DNA from: Cannabis sativa
Taxonomy: Eukaryota; Streptophyta; Magnoliopsida; Rosales; Cannabaceae
Length of the DNA stretch: 64,000 bases
Direction of reading: 5' to 3'
Assembly (NCBI RefSeq): GCF_029168945.1
Contig: NC_083603.1
Span: 14,508,001-14,572,000 of the forward strand
Below, one piece after another: positions 1 to 11,401 of this stretch (its first letter is position 1; every line of letters starts with the position of its first letter). The notes beneath the pieces are model-generated. The model was not told where the DNA came from and did no database searches. It saw only the letters and a list, made by a program, of their open reading frames with translations. Position numbers and translations under genes: made by a program.

Positions 1-2
1 AG

Positions 3-800
3 AACATTAATATTGCTCTCATAGGAGAAAGTGCCTTGTTTGTTTTAACTGAGCCGTCACCTGAAGTACCTGGGGACAATGCTTCCAAAGCTATGAAAGA
101 AAAGTATGAGCGTTGGAAGAAAGTAAATGACAAAGCTCTATACTTTATGCTTTCTAGCATGGTTGACACCCTCAAAACTCGGTTTTCTAAAACTGAGAAG
201 GCTGTTGAAGTTATGACGAAGTTAAATGAGCTATTCGGTAAGGCATCACTTCAGTCACGCTTTGACGCGACTAAGAAGTACATTAATGCACAGATGGAAT
301 CTCATCAAAACGTGCGTGACCATGTTCTCCTAATGTCAAGTTATTTCCAAGAAGCCCAGGATCATGGTGCTGAAATGGATAGTGCTACTCAAGTAAGTCT
401 TATCTTGAATAGCCTAACTCCAGCATTTCTACCATACACTTCAAATTATGTCATGAATAAGAAGGAAATTGACTTTCATGAATTAGTCAATGACCTTCAA
501 ACTTGTGAAAATTTGATTGGAGGACCCAAGAAGAAAGGGAGTAAACCTCATAATCCTGGAAATGGTAATGGGACGATGAAACCTGAAGCAAATGTTGCCT
601 CTGCTTCAAAGCCCAAATCGAAGAAGAAGTGGAACAACACCAAGAAGCGAACAAAAGCCATGAAGAATAAAAAGGCTGCTCCTTCTGGTGATGCTACACT
701 TAAAGGAAAGTGTTTCTACTGCAATGAGAAAGGTCATTGGAAACCCCAATGTCCTAAACTTCTTGCAAAGAAACAAGGTATTTCTATTTATAAACTTTAA
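3..800 (+). CDS. gag: Copia-type gag polyprotein, partial at N-terminus
   Basis: Nucleocapsid/capsid protein of an LTR retrotransposon, expected to assemble cytoplasmic virus-like particles around element RNA. The frame is open from the first codon of the window, so the true start is upstream; a TTG at 36 is not a credible start. Residues from about 25 to 165 match the helical Copia gag (UBN2-like) domain, with ALYFMLSSMVD, ELFGKASLQSRFDA and a conserved VRDHV segment. A lysine-rich linker follows, and then a CCHC knuckle, CFYCNEKGHWKPQC (about 712-753), for RNA binding. There is no frameshift or stop inside, unlike every other element gene here. The last ten codons read into a GT...AG interval (778-877); splicing would replace that tail with a very short one. 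No pol follows. Confidence 0.85.
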   Translation, partial: NINIALIGESALFVLTEPSPEVPGDNASKAMKEKYERWKKVNDKALYFMLSSMVDTLKTRFSKTEKAVEVMTKLNELFGKASLQSRFDATKKYINAQMESHQNVRDHVLLMSSYFQEAQDHGAEMDSATQVSLILNSLTPAFLPYTSNYVMNKKEIDFHELVNDLQTCENLIGGPKKKGSKPHNPGNGNGTMKPEANVASASKPKSKKKWNNTKKRTKAMKNKKAAPSGDATLKGKCFYCNEKGHWKPQCPKLLAKKQGISIYKL

Positions 801-877
801 GAGTTTTAGTGAATTGTTATCCAATTCGATTTATGATTCTGGACTAACTTTGTTTATTTGTTTTCTTCTTCTTATAG
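778..877 (+). other. intron-like interval at the 3' end of gag
   Basis: A 100-base T-rich interval starts AAG/GTATTT and ends TTCTTCTTATAG/G. It lies exactly where the zinc-knuckle tail of gag loses similarity to normal Copia gag. Joining the flanks would extend gag by only a few codons to a TGA. The splice-site match is seen in the sequence; actual splicing is inference. Confidence 0.4.
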
Positions 878-892
878 GCCAAGCTACTTGAA

Positions 893-2611
893 CTCAGATG
901 AGTTGGATCGGAAAGCTGGACCAAGGGTGAAATCGTCCAGATGAAGATGAAGCTCTTCAATTTTTTTGAATTAATTGTTTTAGTTTAAAGACAATTTGGA
1001 TTTCAAATTTAAGTTAGGGATATTTATCCCTGTTTCTCTCATATTGTTGCAATACATTTTTTTTATTAATAAAGTTTCTAATTTTCGAAATTTACTATTG
1101 CAAATTATGAGATTGAGCTTCATTTAATTTATCTTCATCAATTATTACGACATTATATTTGTATGTTTGTATGTGTAAGTGTTTTTATTATTGATGCAAA
1201 TTCTATAATATTTACAACTCTTCATAGAGTTATATTAAATAAACACTAGAAACTATTTCTATGTTTATTAATAATTGTTAATTCTCATACAATTATTAAG
1301 AATTTGTTTAATAAAAGGATCTTATGATCTGATAGGGGTGGAGAAAAGTTAAGAAAACTATGCAGTTCAACGATCTTTTATATCTAATGAACTCTGGATA
1401 GTATTCAACTCCACATAAACTCTATCACACTAAGAGAATTTTGATCTTTACAACCTTTAGGGGTGGATCATAATCTCTATATAGTTAGGGGTGGAGGTTA
1501 TCCACAAGTACCCTATATGTATATTCTTAGGGGTGGAGTCTATTCCACAATTCCCTATTTAACACATATATTTTTCTTTAAACATGGAAGTAATATAATG
1601 AGTCAGCTATTGTCAATATAAATTCTTGATCTTGATTGTATGTTCCATTTCATTTCTTACTGTTGTAAGTAAAAGTTTGATACATTTGAAAGTTCTTTGA
1701 TAAAGTTTCACACTACCTTAATTGAGTGGGAGAATTTTAAAGTTCTATACCCATCTTAATTAGGTTGATACTTGTGATAGGTACTTAAGAACACTACTGA
1801 AAAGCAAATCTAACCATTCACATGGATAGGAATAGCTTATCAGAATTACGAGAATAAGATAAAGAACTCTAGTTCAGTCCATTCGAATGACTTGAACCAA
1901 GAATTCTTAATCCTCATAAAATTTGATGGTATCTTAATCTTAATTACTTTATCTCTGGCATGTATTTTTCACTTCAAATACTAGTCTGCTATGTTGATGA
2001 CATAGTCTTAACTTAAAGTTTCAGACTAATACAAAAGTCACAACTAGATAACTCTCCATACAATAAGAGGTTAAAAGTATTATTTAACCAGACATCTGCT
2101 ATTGAGTGGGAGCTATCTGAGATGTAATCAAATAGGGAACATTAGAAGATATTCAAGAAAGATTTATGAAAGTGATCTATATGTTAGATATTAAGGAACT
2201 GTGTATCAGTTGTCCTAGTATCTCACCAACTCATTTCGATTTCCATGAGATGGTGCTTACTTTGGGGGTGGAGGAATTATTGAATAATAATTCAAGCTCT
2301 ACCAGAGAAGAATTATAACTTTGTCTATTCGAAAATACCAGAAAGTTATATTGCTGAAGAAAAGTCTACACTGTATTATCTCAATTACATATTTAAAAAT
2401 ATGAGAGATATGTCTTTTGTTAATTCAGATGTACTTTTAAAACAGTAAAGATTTCAGTATCCCTTGATGAGTAAAGCATATAGTAAAGGATGTTTCATAA
2501 GAGTTTTTATGAACTAGTTTTCAGGAGTTTGGGTGGATTCAAATATACTACACTTGATCTAAGGATCAAGACATCAGATTGACCTATTTGCACAGTTTGT
2601 TTTATATTAGT
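893..2611 (+). other. non-coding internal region of the gag-only Copia element
   Basis: About 1.7 kb between gag and the polypurine tract with no open frame above 60 codons and no pol motif on either strand. It contains spaced copies of AGGGGTGGA at 1334, 1459, 1487 and 1529, plus a variant near 2263. The copies at 1487 and 1529 sit in a 42-base imperfect direct repeat that includes a TCCACAA-like element. It may hold packaging or regulatory signals, or be heavily decayed pol; I cannot tell which. Confidence 0.6.
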
Positions 2612-2624
2612 GCAAGTGGGAGTT
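2612..2624 (+). other. polypurine tract of the Copia-type element
   Basis: GCAAGTGGGAGTT lies immediately before the LTR start TGTTGGG. A GTGGGAG core next to the 3' LTR is typical of plant Copia elements and would prime plus-strand DNA synthesis. Confidence 0.8.
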
Positions 2625-4037
2625 TGTTGGGTTTTATGCCCTAAATAAAACTCTTTACAATCTGATTAGTTATCAATATAAGAAATTTGAAGTGATTGAT
2701 GTTTGCATGAATTTTACATGCTAATAGTTTAATATGTTTAATATGTTTATTACTATTACACACAAAATCAGTTAAATCCAGATCATATGTTTATTCACAA
2801 TTACAGTATCGTCAACACAGTGGAATGTGATTGTGTTCATATGAATCAAAAGACTTGGTCCCTGTTTCATCAGTGTTATTGGATTTACACTAATGTGATA
2901 ATCAGCGATGATGTCTACTTACACTTGGAGTAAGTGTTATGTTTTTTCCAGGACATTAGTAAAGTATACTAGTTTCGAATGTATGGAGTATACATTGGAC
3001 TGGACCGATATTGCAACTAAATTAAGATATTACAAACTCACCGTTATATATATCTTTCCAAGTCAATATGAGTAGTTGATCTTAAGATTAAAAGAATCTA
3101 AATCCTGATATGCTTGGGCTCAACTCAGGAGTGCTATTCATGTTCTTTGATTTATTAGTTAAGCCTACTTTTGGGTCAGGGTGATACGTATATTTTACGA
3201 ACATTATAGTATGATTGAGTGGGAGTGCTGAACATAAATATGGAATCTATAGCTTCTACTGGTGTATAGAAGTCAAGTGATGATTGCCTTCGAGCTTAGC
3301 AAATAGAAGTAAATGGAAGAGCTCTTGTTTAACTGACTAATGATTAGATCACTAAACACCATTTACAGGTAGCTAAGTGTTTTAAGGGGCAAACTACATT
3401 GAGGGGTGAGAACGGTAAAGAAATCCCATCTCGATGTAGATCATCTATATAGAGGATCTTTAAATCACAATAAGATTATAATAATGGTTAAATGAGATAG
3501 CATATTGATATCGTGGAACATACAATATGCTCTATATAAGTCTGAGAGTGCAATTCTAAGTTCTAAGAGTGGATTCAACGAAGAATTAATAAGTAGGAAT
3601 TTACTTGGTAAATTTGGTTCACTTATTGGAAGCTCAGCATATAGATCCATGGTCCCCATTCTAGTTGAGAACATTCTCCTTGTAAGACTCATTAATTGAT
3701 TCGTGATTGATCAATTATAATTCTAAAGTTAGAGTATGTCTAATTTTATGAATTTTCACTAAGCAGGGGTGAAATTGTAAAGAAAAGAGTTTCTAGGTTT
3801 ATTTATTTATTAATGGACTTTATATGTTTTTAGTTATTAAATAATTAGTTTTTGCATTTAAAAGGTTAGAATTGGAAAATTGGCGTTTTTGAGAAAATAG
3901 AGATAAAATTTGATAAAACTGCAAAATCAAGTGGGGCCCACTACAACACCATGGCCGGCCACTTAATGAGTTTTTTCAAATTAATATTTTCATTATTTTA
4001 ATGCCAAATAATTCTTAACCTAAACCTAGTAGTTGCC

Positions 4038-4044
4038 TATAAAT
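4038..4044 (+). promoter_or_regulatory. TATA box of the Copia-type LTR
   Basis: TATAAAT in the context TTGCCTATAAATGGAAAG, about 1.4 kb into the LTR. It is followed by an A/T-rich leader and a pyrimidine-rich stretch, as expected for the U3/R promoter of a plant LTR. Assigned from motif and position only. Confidence 0.5.
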
Positions 4045-4446
4045 GGAAAGTGATGGCTCAGTCAAATTATAAGTTTTTCAACATAAGTTTTCACAAGCTT
4101 TCTGACAGAAATTTCTCTCTTCAGAAAAACTGAGCCTTCCCCACTTTCTATACCTGGCCGAAATCCCTATTCTCTTTTCTCCTTCATCAATTTCGAACCC
4201 TAGTGAGAGAGTAAGTGCCCACACACAACAAGCAGTAACTCAATCATAGATTGGAAGACTGTGAAGGATCAAACTTGAAGAAGAAGGACATTCGTGCTCA
4301 GATCTTGATTATACTCTGCTACAGAAAGGATACAAGGGTTAGAGATCTGAGTGGAAGGAGACATTAATTCCGCTGCATCAATGTAAGGTTTTCTTAACTT
4401 TATATGTGTTTAATTTATCGTTTTAGAAAGTTCATATTTAGGGTGT

Positions 4447-4451
4447 TTAAA
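4447..4451. repeat. target site duplication of Tekay-1, left copy
   Basis: TTAAA directly abuts the TGTAACG end of Tekay-1 and is repeated directly after its other end at 13439-13443. A 5-bp duplication is the standard size for Ty3/gypsy integrases. Confidence 0.9.
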
Positions 4452-6520
4452 TGTAACGCCATAATGCTAAGGCACGCTACAGTGCTTTTTCAAATATTGT
4501 GCAATCTTTGCTAATCAAAGAAATTTCTCGAAAAACGTGTCAAATTAGAAATTTTGCTTTAAATACTAAACTTTGTATTTTAATATAATATTTACAAATT
4601 CCGGGATCCCGTTTTCAAACTTTGTAAAATTTACTTTCTAAAATATACATTTCAAAATACACCATTTCCAGGTCGCACAGCGACTTTCAAAATACAACTC
4701 CCAGATGTCCCGAGACCGAACACTCCAGGTCGCGCTGCTTGACATGTACAATCTTATCCGTGCTCAGGTTCACTCCTGTTCAGGCTTCGCCTTTCCTTTA
4801 CCTACACAAGGAAGCAGAAACTGTGAGTCAACAGACTCAGTAAGAATGGCATATAACATACCATATAATTTCCGACCTGTAATTAGGCGCCCATACACCT
4901 ATTTACAGAGCTTAATAGATGAGTATGAACGTTCAATACCAGGGTACAACCACTATACCACATACACATCGTACCTCACTGTACGAGTGTTGGTAGGGTT
5001 TACCGCGAACACTAAGTAATACTGAGTGATGTACCACACACCTTAGTATTTTCCCGTGCCCGTGTTGGTATCACTGTATCGTACTCACAACCACAATAAT
5101 CACTATACCAATGCACTCTATAACTTATTCATACAAGTGTTGGTAGTGGTTCACATAATTCAAGCATGCATATATAAACACATATACACACATTCAGATA
5201 ATCACATCATATGTTATACACAGTTCTTACCTGTTTTCCGAATTCAAGTGTGTTGGCGGACCTGAACGGAAATCTCGTGCTAGATGGATGCCCTAATCAC
5301 AATAATTGTAACACAGATGAGTGACTCGCTAAATCACTTTCCGAGATTTAAACTTGAAACTAAAAGTTTCCCTATCGATAAACCTCATGGAAATACCCTA
5401 AATATCCCAAAATTTTCCACAACTAGGGTTCTGGAAATTCCCCCAACAGGCAGACCAGTTCCCAATCGAAAATCCGGTTCTGGGTCACCAACCGGTCGAC
5501 CGGTTGCCACAGGTCCCCCAGAACCGGTCGACCGGTTTTGTGCTGGGAACCCAAAAATTTCCCCCATGACCTCAAAACCCAACCAAAATTTATCAAACTC
5601 TCCAGTACACCTATACAATGCATAAACAACCATTTCCAACCAATAATTTACAGAACAAACCAATAAATCAAATTATGCCATTAAAGCTCAAAGCCTGAGT
5701 TTCAAAACTCAAGCTTGCTTAGGACTAACATCAAGCATCCAAAACCAGTTGCTAGGGACTTAGATTAACTCAAACTAACCCTAGAAATTGAACCCTAAGC
5801 ATTTCAAAACCCAACAGCCACTAAACCTAGAAATTTCATAATGAAACTAAACTACAACTTCAAAAACTTAAGGGGAAAAGAAACTAGGGTTACCTTGTCT
5901 TGATTCCTCTTGAATCCCTTGCTGAAAACACAGAATTTCAGCTCCAAAATCCCTTTGCCTCAACTGGTTTCGAAGAAAGAGAGGGAAGGAAAAGAGAGTT
6001 CTTCAATTTTTTGATATTTCTTTTAATTTCCAAAAATGAGATAAATGAGTTAACAAAGTTGATTCTTTGCTGAAATAAAAGCCACTTGTCACCTCCCTAG
6101 GCAGCCACTACACCATTCCTTAAAAAGACTTAAATGCCCTTAAGGTTAAACTTAGGTATTTTCCAAGATTAGGGGTAAAATGGTCAAATCCCATAACCCC
6201 GCTCAACCCCGATGATTTATTTTCTCAAAAATATTTCCCACTATGAAATAAGGTTCTAAACTTACCCATGTGATCAATCTAGCCATCCATCGCATTTTCT
6301 GTTGTCGCCGAGCAAAAATTAGAAAAATAACATATTTCACATATAAGCTAAATAATACCCCTAGAGTTTAATAAAATCTCCGGAATTGAGGAATTATAAC
6401 TCTAATATTTATTTCTAAATATTGAGGTCCACAATTAAATTAATTCACAAATAATAATAAAATAATAAAAATTAGTGCTAATTGCCTTTACTAATCCACA
6501 TTACTAAAGCGGTCATTACA
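4452..6520 (-). repeat. Tekay-1 3' LTR
   Basis: 2069-bp LTR, ending on the plus strand with GGTCATTACA. It is 32 bp longer than its partner because a segment around a palindrome is tandemly duplicated. The palindrome AACCGGTCGACCGGTT occurs at 5490-5505 and again at 5522-5537. Small ORFs at 4705-5625 are not conserved coding sequence. Confidence 0.92.
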
Positions 6521-6531
6521 ATTATCCCCCC
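6521..6531 (-). other. Tekay-1 polypurine tract
   Basis: ATTATCCCCCC on the plus strand, reading GGGGGGATAAT on the element strand, directly next to the TGTAATG start of the 3' LTR. Confidence 0.85.
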
Positions 6532-6836
6532 GTTAATAGGATTTCGTCATTGAAATCTAACCTGAATAGCTCTGGATGTTGAGTTCTCATATCCGACTCC
6601 AATTCCCAGGTGGCTTCTTCCACCTTACTGTTTCTCCAGAGCACCTTAACCAGTGCAATAGTCTTGTTCCGAAGAACTTTTTCCTTTCTATCCAAAATCT
6701 GAACAGGTTGCTCTTCATAGGATAAGTCTGGTTGTAGTTCAAGGGCTTCATAACTCAAGACATGAGTCGGGTCTGACACGTATTTCCTTAACATAGAAAT
6801 GTGAAATACGTCATGAACAGCCGATAATGTTGGTGG
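6522..6836 (-). pseudogene. pol: Tekay-1 integrase tail and chromodomain
   Basis: C-terminal end of the pol polyprotein. It begins with a short link to integrase (SMLRKYVSDPTHVLSYE), followed by a chromodomain-like module: VQILDRKEKVLRNKTIAL, then VLWRNSKVEEATWELE. In chromoviruses this module guides integration towards heterochromatin. The C-terminus, FNDEILLTGG, runs to the polypurine tract. It is out of frame with the upstream integrase because of a net one-base shift near 6826-6840, so it would not be translated as part of pol in this copy. The domain itself has no internal stop. Confidence 0.8.
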
Positions 6837-7851
6837 TAAGGGCTAGCCGATATGCTACCTGCCCGACCTTCTCGAGTATCTGAAATGGGCCAATGAACCT
6901 AGGGCTTAACTTACCCTTCTTCCCGAAGCGTCTAATACCCTTCATTGGTGAAACCCGCAGGAAAACATGTTCCCCTGCCTGAAATGTAACATCTCTGCGC
7001 TTCGGATCAGCATAACTTTTCTTCCTGCTTTGAGAAGCGAGCATTCGAGCCTTGATCTTATCAATAGCTTCATTGGTCCTCTGCACTAACTCTGGACCCA
7101 AGTACTTCCTTTCTCCCGTCTCGTCCCAATGAATAGGAGATCGACATTTTCTACCATATAAAATCTCATAGGGAGCAATCCCTATTGTACTCTGGTAGCT
7201 ATTGTTGTAGGAGAATTCAATTAAAGGCAAGTACTTACTCCATGAACCCTCAAAGTCCATGACACAGGCTCGCAGCAAGTCTTCCAAGATCTGGATAGTT
7301 CTTTCTGACTGACCATCAGTCTGAGGGTGAAAGGTTGTGCTAAACTTTAACTTGGCACCCATAGCCTTCTGAAGACTCACCTAAAACTTCGATGTGAACT
7401 TTGGATCCCTATCTGACACAATAGATTTAGGGGCTCCATGGAGACGAACTATCTCGTTCACATACAATTCAGCGTACTGATCAACTGAATATGTAACTTT
7501 CACTGGTAGAAAGTTAGCCGACTTTGTGAATCTGTCCACAGTGACCCATACTGAATCATACATCCCCGTAGTTCTAGGCAAACCAGTTACAAAGTCCATT
7601 GCAATGTCCTCCCACTTCCATTCTGGAAGGACTAAAGGTTGCAGTAACCCTGCCGGCCTCTGATGTTCAGCTTTAATCTGCTGGCAGGTTAAACACTTGG
7701 ACACGTAGTCCACCACATCTCTTTTCATCCCATACCACCAGAAGTAGGGTTTCAAGTCCTGATACATTTTGGTGGTTCCCGGATGTAACGAATAAGGTGT
7801 GGTATGAGCTTCATCCAGTATTTCTTTCTTAAGCTCATAATAACATTCCAC
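6811..7851 (-). pseudogene. pol: Tekay-1 integrase, broken by a stop and frameshifts
   Basis: Integrase inserts element cDNA into chromosomal DNA. The zinc-binding HHCC region is at the N-terminus (HTTPYSLHPGTTKMYQ ... CLTCQQIK), followed by the catalytic core with D (MDFVTGLPRTTG), D ([12 protein letters not shown]) and E (TDGQSERTIQILEDLL). The GPF/Y-like C-terminal part (PRFIGPFQILEKVGQVAYRL) ends at about 6830. A TAG stop at about 7381 splits the core after TSKF, at a position where Tekay-2 has TGG (Trp), consistent with G-to-A decay. The upstream end is shifted against RT-RNase H near 7835-7851, apparently with a small deletion. Confidence 0.85.
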
Positions 7852-9874
7852 TGTTCGACACTGAAAAACCTCTAGGCCGACCAGCCACTACTTCATCTCG
7901 AACCTTAACTAGCTCGGGATCTTCCAGCTGTACTTTTCTGATTCTCTCCAACAGATCAGACTGGAGTGTTAAATTATGTAATTTCCCAACCACGAACTCA
8001 ATCCCTGCACTAACCATTTCCGAGGCTAGTTGAGGGGCTATCATAACTGTAGTACAAACTTGCCTGGGACCTTTTCTGCTTAAAGCATCGGCCACAACAT
8101 TGGCTTTCCCGGGGTGGTACAGTATTTCACAATCATAATCTTTAACCAACTCTAACCACCTTCTCTGCCTCATATTCAGATCTTTCTGGGTGAAAAAGTA
8201 TTTGAGACTCTTATGATCTGTATAAATTTCACACTTTTCACCGTAAATATAATGTCGCCATATCTTTAAAGCAAAAACCACAGCAGCGAGCTCTAAATCA
8301 TGAGTTGGATAACGCTGCTCATAATCTTTCAATTGACGAGAGGCATAGGCTATGACTCTGTCAGCTTGCATCAGAACATATCCCAGACCCTGTCTGGAGG
8401 CATCACAATAAACCACAAATTTCTCTTGATCTGATGGCAAGGCTAACACCGAAGCTGTTATCAAACGTTGCTTCAACTCTTGGAAGCTTGTCTCACACTT
8501 ATCTGACCACACAAATCTCTGATTTTTCTTGGTCAATTCGGTTAGGGGCATAGAAAGTTTAGAAAATCCTTCTACAAAACGCCAATAATACCCTGCTAAT
8601 CCGAGAAAACTTCGAACTTCCGTCACAGACTTGGGCCTCGGCCAGTTCTTCACTGATTCTATCTTATTTGGATCAACCATAATTCCATTCTTTCCAACAA
8701 TATGACCCAGAAAGGATACCTCAGACAACAAGAATTCACACTTTTTGAACTTGGCATACAACTTATGATCCTTAAGTCGCTGTAATACCATTCGAAGATG
8801 ATGCTTGTGCTCCTCTTCTGATTGAGAGTATACAAGAATGTCATCGATAAACACTATAACGCAGTTATCGAGGAAATCCTTGAATACCCTATTCATGAGA
8901 TCCATAAAGGCTGCAGGAGCATTAGTCAATCCAAATGACATTACCAGAAACTCATAGTGCCCATATCTGGTTCTAAAGGCAGTCTTCGGTATGTCCTCCT
9001 CCCGAATTCTAAGTTGATGATAACCAGACCGTAAATCAATCTTCGAAAACACTGTCTTTCCATGAAGCTGGTCGAATAGATCGTCGATTTTGGGCAGCGG
9101 GTACTTGTTCTTAATCGTTAGCTTGTTTAGTTCCCGATAATCGATACACATTCTGAGGGAACCATCCTTCTTTTTCACAAAGAGAACCGGAGCTCCCCAG
9201 GGCGATACACTGGGTCGAATAAACCCAATATCATGCATCCCCTGAACCTGCAACTTAAGCTCCTTGAGTTTTGCTGGAGCCATCCTATATGGAGCTTTAG
9301 AAACAGGTTCGACTGCAGGTGCCAAATCAATTACAAAGTCAATCTCTCGCTGTGGCGGCAATCCCGGTAACTCCTCGAGAAACACATCAAGAAAATCTTT
9401 TACCACCCTGACTTCCCCAGGCCCAAATGTTTCAAGTCTGCTGGAGTCAAACACCACCGCTAGAAATCCTACACAACCATTGCATAATAAATCCCTAGCC
9501 CTTAATACAGAAATAACCGGGATCCGAGACCCCTGAACTGATCCAACATAAACAAATGGATCTTCACCTTCCGGCTGAAAAGTCACCATTTTCCGCCTAC
9601 AATCTATACTGGCCGAATACTTGGACAGAAAATCCATTCCTAGTATAATGTCAAACTCAGTTAATTTCAATTCTACGAGGTCAGCTCTCAACTCCCTATC
9701 TTCGATCCTAATTGGCATAGACCTAATGCGCCTATTAGAGATAACCAATTCCCCGCTAGGCATTAGGGTTCCAAACCCTCTTTCTAAAATATCACAAGGC
9801 CTACCCAAAAGATCAATTACTCTTGTAGCTACATATGAGCGTGTAGCTCCCGAGTCAAATAATACTGTAAACAA
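7835..9874 (-). CDS. pol: Tekay-1 protease-RT-RNase H
   Basis: 679-codon open frame, the longest in the window. The aspartic protease (about residues 1-90) has [11 protein letters not shown], where Tekay-2 reads DSGATHS. RT occupies about 180-360, with [44 protein letters not shown] [18 protein letters not shown] and the catalytic [10 protein letters not shown]. RNase H (about 470-600) carries [24 protein letters not shown] and [11 protein letters not shown], and ends before [15 protein letters not shown]. All catalytic Asp/Glu residues I looked for are present. The frame is cut off from gag by a TGA near 9900 and from integrase near 7840. It opens at a TTG codon, not a true start, since pol is normally made as a gag-pol fusion or cleaved product. 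Confidence 0.9.
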   Translation of the reverse strand: MFTVLFDSGATRSYVATRVIDLLGRPCDILERGFGTLMPSGELVISNRRIRSMPIRIEDRELRADLVELKLTEFDIILGMDFLSKYSASIDCRRKMVTFQPEGEDPFVYVGSVQGSRIPVISVLRARDLLCNGCVGFLAVVFDSSRLETFGPGEVRVVKDFLDVFLEELPGLPPQREIDFVIDLAPAVEPVSKAPYRMAPAKLKELKLQVQGMHDIGFIRPSVSPWGAPVLFVKKKDGSLRMCIDYRELNKLTIKNKYPLPKIDDLFDQLHGKTVFSKIDLRSGYHQLRIREEDIPKTAFRTRYGHYEFLVMSFGLTNAPAAFMDLMNRVFKDFLDNCVIVFIDDILVYSQSEEEHKHHLRMVLQRLKDHKLYAKFKKCEFLLSEVSFLGHIVGKNGIMVDPNKIESVKNWPRPKSVTEVRSFLGLAGYYWRFVEGFSKLSMPLTELTKKNQRFVWSDKCETSFQELKQRLITASVLALPSDQEKFVVYCDASRQGLGYVLMQADRVIAYASRQLKDYEQRYPTHDLELAAVVFALKIWRHYIYGEKCEIYTDHKSLKYFFTQKDLNMRQRRWLELVKDYDCEILYHPGKANVVADALSRKGPRQVCTTVMIAPQLASEMVSAGIEFVVGKLHNLTLQSDLLERIRKVQLEDPELVKVRDEVVAGRPRGFSVSNSGMLL

Positions 9875-11129
9875 TAAGTTGTTGACGGGAAGCCGACTCC
9901 GTCACGGCGAAGGACCGCAAAGCGGATCGGCTTGGGTGATGGAAAACACTCGAGCAGGAACCAGTTTCACCTCAGCTTTCAGTTCTTCTTTCTTTGCCTG
10001 GGGGCAATCTTTCTTGAAATGCCCTACCATGCCACACAGAAAGCATGTCTTCCGGTTACATTCTCCCGGATGATGTTTCTTGCACCGTGGACACTCAGGG
10101 TAAGAATAACCCTGGCGCCCACCTCTGCCTTAGTTCCCACGGAACCGCTTACTTTGCCCCGAACCACCAGAAGCCGAAACAATTTTTCTTTTCTGCTCGG
10201 TGGTGGAGTCACCACCATCCCTACCATATACAGGAGTAGGAACAGTGGGGGTTCCACCAACACTCGGAGTCACCCGGGGCTCCTGAAGGAATTTCACTGC
10301 CCCCTCGGCTCTCAAAGCCTTTTCAACCATCTCTGCATAAGTGGTTGCTTCAGTGGTAGTAATCACTAGATCATACCGAATCTTTCCACTTAGACCCGCC
10401 AAATATTTTTCTTTCTTACTAAAGTCGGTTGGGACAATCCCCACTGCAAGATTGGCCAAACAGTCAAACTTTGTCGTATACTCTGTAACCGACATTCCCT
10501 CAGTTTGAACTAGTTCAGTGAACTCCTTCCGCTTTGCACTGCGGACTGCTTCATTGTAATACTTGGAGTTAAACAACTCCTTGAATTCTTCCCAGGTCAT
10601 CAGCGTGACGTCTCGAGTGAGGGTTATCAACTCCCACCACACGAGAGCGTCTTCCTGAAAACTGAAAAGTGGCGCAGGTCACCCGGTCATTTCCAACCAC
10701 TCCCATAAAATTTAGAATACGATCAATCACCAAAAGCCACTGCTCGGCCTTCATCACATCAGGACCTCCCAAAAACACTGGAGGTGCCTGTTTCCAGAAT
10801 CTTTCATACAACGGCTCCATACGGTTGCTAGCAACAGGTTGTTCTGCTGGCATCGCAGGAACTGCAACGTCCTGAACCACTTGAGGAGGCACGGCAGGAG
10901 GACCCTGCTGCCTCAATCTTTGGATCTCTTCATCCTGTTGGCGGATTCTATCTTGCATTTCAGCAAATCTTTACTCCCAGTCAGGAGGAGCTTGAGGTGG
11001 ATTTACAGGGCGACCACCCTGAGCTCTGCCACGGCCACGGCCGCAACCACGAGGATTTTGAGGATTCCTCTGACCGCCTCCGGTCTCAACCATGCCACCC
11101 TGACTTCTTGTATTTCGCGAGGCGTCCAT
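9875..11129 (-). pseudogene. gag: Tekay-1 gag, degenerate
   Basis: Capsid/nucleocapsid gene starting at an ATG at 11129 (MDASRNTRSQGG). It has a Gly/Arg-rich N-terminus, then the Retrotrans_gag domain (EPLYERFWKQAPPVFLGGPD, then MTWEEFKELFNSKYYNEAVR, and further on VTEYTTKFDCLA). A CCHC knuckle, CFLCGMVGHFKKDC, lies at about 10005-10048. Breaks seen: a TAA at about 10968, a one-base insertion near 10655, a TAA at 10130 just before the zinc-knuckle part, and a frame change near 9900. Start and domain order agree with the Tekay-2 gag. Confidence 0.82.
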
Positions 11130-11385
11130 TTAATAGGACTTAGCCTGCGAATCCATAAGCCAGGCAGGTTAGACAGCGATCAAAACTTAACACCGCTCTT
11201 AAAGACTTAAAGGCAACACTCTTTTTTATAAATAATTAATTAAAATCTATTATGCTTCCTAACATGCTTTCACATTCACATTTATTTAAAGTACTAAACA
11301 AGTACGGGCTTACTGAACCGTGAACCGAACTTTCTCTGATGAAGATTGTACATGTCTTAGCAAGCTTCGGTAGACAAACCTGGCA

Positions 11386-11397
11386 GCTCTGATACCA
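11386..11397 (-). other. Tekay-1 primer binding site (initiator Met tRNA)
   Basis: GCTCTGATACCA on the plus strand is TGGTATCAGAGC on the element strand, the standard site complementary to the 3' end of plant tRNA-iMet. It lies four bases from the LTR end at 11402. Confidence 0.93.
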
Positions 11398-11401
11398 AAA
11401 T

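Larger units (their letters stand above)
2625..4451 (+). repeat. Copia-type 3' LTR, left portion (interrupted)
   Basis: The LTR starts TGTTGGGTTTTATGCCC directly after the polypurine tract. This left piece of 1827 bases ends at the Tekay-1 insertion point and its 5-bp target duplication TTAAA. With the 50-base right piece at 13444-13493 the LTR totals about 1.88 kb. It holds a TATA box near 4038. Short ORFs inside it (around 3500-3700) are not supported as genes. Confidence 0.85.

Noticed and set aside
3465..3699. Two opposite ORFs in the Copia-type LTR
   Set aside because: Short, overlapping on both strands, within a defined LTR and without motifs.
4705..5625. Small plus-strand ORFs in the Tekay-1 LTR (also 11655-12584)
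   Set aside because: They lie in LTR sequence, differ between the two LTRs and have no coding pattern.
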